Shown here in pieces: positions 17,843-20,595 of a stretch of DNA of 20,595 nucleotides. The notes under the pieces were generated by a model. The model saw only the letters and a program-made list of their open reading frames with translations. It made no database searches and was not told the DNA's origin. The translations under genes and the position numbers were made by a program. The stretch is from positions 2,733,738 through 2,754,332 of the forward strand of contig NW_009242974.1 of assembly GCF_000388065.1 (NCBI RefSeq). The letters are read 5' to 3'. Origin of the DNA: Fonticula alba. Lineage: Eukaryota; Opisthokonta; Rotosphaerida; Fonticulaceae. Position 1 is the first letter of the stretch. Every line of letters begins with the position of its first letter.

Positions 17843-19449
17843 TCAGGGAGTCCCAGAGCCAGTCCGAGGAGGAAGTCGAGTGCCTGGGGAGACCACACGC
17901 GCGGTGTAGGTCCCCATGGAGGTGGCCTCCTTGCGGGGCTGGAGGACGGGCTCCTGGTCTGTCTCGTAGGCCCCGGCCACGGTTTCCGACATAGTAAGCG
18001 GGAAGGGGCTTGTTTTTTTTTTGATTCGACAATGCGCGCAAGTAAGGAGAATGGGATTGCAGGTCGGTCAGGGAGGGGCCGGGAAAGGGCGCGTGCATGA
18101 AGCCGGCATGGGCATAAGTGTATGTGCATGCGTGCGGCGTGCGGGTATGTGGATCGAAGAAGAGGCGCGAGGCAGGGCGCATGCAGGAGGTGGAAGACAT
18201 ACTTCGTCGTCGGCAGCGTTGCCATGACCTTCTCGCCCAGAACCGAGCTGTGAAGGCGGATGGGCGACGGTGGCGGGGCGGCCATGAGCAGCTCGCGCGC
18301 AATGCGGTGGAACTGCGGGAGGTATCTTTTTTTTTTTTTTTTTTTTTTTGCGCCGGCGGGAAATGGGGCCGCACGAAAGCATGGTGAGAAAGAGGCTTGA
18401 CACGAGGCGAGATTAATCGGCACCGGTGAGGAGGTTCTCAAGGGCGGACGCACTCCAGAAGGTAGACCTGCTGTGGACCGACCACAGACCCTGGGCGCAT
18501 GAGGCGGAGGTAGCCGATCGCCGACATGGGCCCGGGGAATCCCGCAAAGGCCAGCATCGAGGCGCAGATGAGCGTTCCCGTGCGGCCGAGACCGGCCATG
18601 CAGTGAAGGGCAATGCTGCCATCTACATGAGTGGCCGCACAAGAGGGCAAAATGGGGGATTGCCCCGGTAGCAGGGACCAAAGGGAAGGGCCAAGGAGGG
18701 CACACGGGTCAGTGAAAGGGCCAGCGGGGGCATTTCCCCATCAATGGAGGAGGGGATGGTTGCACGCACTGCGAGAGTACTCTCGAAGAACCAGGGCCAA
18801 GAACTGCTGGAGCACGACATCCGGAGGGTTGTGCCCGTCGGGGTAGATCATGTCAAAGTGATCGAAGCCCTGGTGTTGGAAGTAAGCGCGGTCATAATTG
18901 GCGTTGTTCAAACGGACAACCGTGGAAATGCCTTGGGACTTGAAGGGGTCCACATAAATGGCTGGCCGGAGGGGGGAGGGGGCAGCGGCAGCGACGGTCA
19001 AGTCGGGGAGGAGGATTGGTGAGAATGCGAAGGACGACGAAGGGAGGGGGGAGAGGAAAGAACCAACACCGCCCCCCGGGGGGAGGGGGGCAAGTTTGCC
19101 CTCGCCCCAGGTGCACACGCACATGGATGCTGATGAGGAACGGCCAGGTCCGGGCCAGCGAAGGCCAAGAGGCCGCAGCAGCGATCTTCAACCTGAGCCG
19201 CGGTCGACTTGACCGGGGAAAGCTTGCCCTGTTGAATGAGACGCTGCCGAGTGGCCAGCGTCTTGCGCCGGGCCTCCGGAGGCGGAACAACCCAGTTCCA
19301 GTCACCCTGATTGGGGTGGTCACGGAAGAGGTACTCCTGCACGCTGAAGGTGGAAAGATCGAACCACCTGGACAAAAGAGACGGAGCATACCGAGCCCGA
19401 GGGGAGGAAGCGGGGGGGGGGGGGAGAGAAGAGCGAGAGCGAGAGCGAG

Positions 19450-19487
<38 letters not shown>

Positions 19488-20578
19488 AGGGACGGGCCAG
19501 GAGGTAAGGGGAGGAAGGGCGAAAGAAGAGGCAGAGGCACTCAAGGGAAAGTCGGAGATCCCTCCCTCCATGCGGAGGAGGGGGAAGGGAGGGCATGTAG
19601 GCGGGTGAGATGAGATTTGCTCGCACCCGAGGTCGCGTGCGTGAATCAACCCAGCAAGGCAGTCACGCGGGGAGAGATTGGCAAAAGTGGCCGGCGGGGT
19701 CCAGTAGGAGGGGTCGCGGAAGAGCTTCAGTTGCCCATTCGGCTGTGACCGCATGCACTCATTGACATAACGGTCGATGGCGGTCCACTGAGCATCATGG
19801 AAGAGGGTCTGTGCCGGCACATGGCGCCGGCAGCACATTGGGTCCGTCGCACCCGCCCGGGAAGGGGGGAGATCGCCGGGGAGACGTGTCGTCAGTGGAA
19901 GAGGCGGAGAAAAGGTGAGGAGGAAAAAAAAAAGGACGATCACGCCCTTCCCTTCGGCCCCGGCAGATGTCCACATACCACGTATGCTCCCAGAAGGACG
20001 ACAGCATTGGAGCAGTCCTCCTGGGACTCCTGGTCACAGATCAGCACAATGAGCTGAGCATGGAAGGCCCACCCGGGGAGTGGAGGAAGCACAGAAGAAG
20101 CCGGGAATGGAGGGAGGGATTTCTTGGTCAGCATTTGATCAGGAGGCGGAAAGGCGGGCACAGCATGGGGAGCCACACTTACATCCGGTGCCTGGGACAG
20201 GGTGGAGATATGCTGCTTGATAAAGTGGCCCAGGCGGACGCTCTGGGCAATGTTGAGGGGCCCGAAGTCCAGCAGGAAGCTGGTGTACGGCGTGACAACA
20301 TGTCCCATGGACACCAGCAGAGCCGAGGCGTTGGTGGAGGAAGAGGCATGGTCGCGTGGGCTTGATGGCCGGCGCTGGGCGGCCGCGGGCGGAACATCAG
20401 GGCCCGGCAGGAAAGTCGAGTCGTAGGGGAGCGACAGCTTGTGGCAGTCATCAAGCAGGTGATAGGGGGCAAACCAAAGGCCCACCTGTGGCCCACCCTG
20501 GGGGTGTGGCAAGAGCACCACCTCGTTAAGGAGGGCTGATGCAATGATGCTCAGGTCATGGCGGGAAGTTGGGGTCAT
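17843..20578 (-). CDS. CDC14: CDC14-type dual-specificity phosphatase
   Basis: Predicted CDS: complement of 20578-20183, 20053-19979, 19808-19627, 19367-19123, 18961-18770, 18622-18454, 18325-18203, 18008-17843; 515 aa with all phases consistent. CDC14 removes phosphate from CDK sites during mitotic exit and cytokinesis. The N-terminal DSPn domain is marked by FLLDFGPLNIAQSVRL about 101-116 and SNAVVLLGAYV about 147-157. The catalytic half has WFDLSTFSVQEY about 219-230, GDWNWVVP, ISTVVRLNN about 311-319, the acid loop YPDGHNP with D341, and the PTP signature HCMAGLGRTGT with C371 and R377, then RPGSVVGPQQ. The tail is short and basic-polar. Overall length is similar to known CDC14 proteins (about 500-590 aa). 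The ATG at 20578 is only 17 nt from the window edge, so more N-terminal exons cannot be excluded. Two acceptors are preceded by poly(A) instead of a pyrimidine tract. Confidence 0.9.
18326..18349 (-). repeat. A23 tract ending in the acceptor AG of CDC14 intron 6
   Basis: On the minus strand 23 A (18349-18327) are followed by G at 18326, forming the AG used as acceptor. The next exon (18325-18203) joins the donor GA|GTGCGT at 18453 in phase 2. The plus strand reads T23. No pyrimidine tract lies between the A-run and the exon. Confidence 0.8.
19412..19486 (-). repeat. C13 run and CT/GCTCTC repeats in CDC14 intron 3
   Basis: On the plus strand a 13-base G-run (19412-19424), then GAGCGA hexamers and a long GA repeat to about 19486. 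All are inside the 259-nt intron 19368-19626, the longest I predict in the window, so they are C- and CT-rich in sense orientation. Confidence 0.9.
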
Positions 20579-20595
20579 CGCACGGGAAGTGGGGG

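Overview
The window looks like nuclear DNA of a GC-rich unicellular eukaryote. Five protein genes have several short spliceosomal introns each. Coding sequence is rich in G/C at third codon positions. Non-coding DNA is full of homopolymers and simple repeats (poly-C/G, CT/GA, CA, GCGT). A PRMT7-type methyltransferase and a possible NELF-C/D (TH1) homolog, both generally lacking in typical fungi, together with CDC14 and RMI1, suggest a protist. The very high GC and short introns would suit a nucleariid-like holomycotan such as Fonticula, but this placement is a guess.

Layout. (1) 833-4261, minus: DEAD-box RNA helicase with a probable mitochondrial presequence and a long disordered C-terminal tail, 6 exons. 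(2) 4792-7008, minus: RMI1, the OB-fold subunit of the BLM/Sgs1-TOP3-RMI dissolvasome, 4 exons. (3) 7767-13848, plus: a very large helical protein of about 1637 aa in 8 exons, possibly the NELF-C/D (TH1) subunit of the negative elongation factor; this identity is tentative. (4) 14095-16974, minus: PRMT7 with both methyltransferase modules, 2 exons. (5) 17843-20578, minus: CDC14 dual-specificity phosphatase, 8 exons; its ATG is 17 nt from the window edge, so the 5' end could be incomplete.

Genes 2 and 3 are divergent and share a 758-bp upstream region that includes a pyrimidine-rich stretch with a 30-nt tandem duplication. Genes 3 and 4 converge across 246 bp. There is no operon logic: helicase, dissolvasome subunit, transcription factor subunit, methyltransferase and phosphatase are unrelated housekeeping genes. 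I found no tRNA, rRNA, CRISPR array or transposon.

Splicing is the most unusual aspect. I could place 23 introns of 68-259 nt from reading phase, family homology and GT-AG ends. Twelve begin GTGCG and only two begin GTAAG. Introns are almost always pyrimidine-rich on the sense strand. Two kinds of exception stand out: a perfect 15-bp C/G inverted repeat inside one helicase intron, and poly(A) tracts directly before two acceptors in CDC14. Splice positions are my predictions, not confirmed by RNA.
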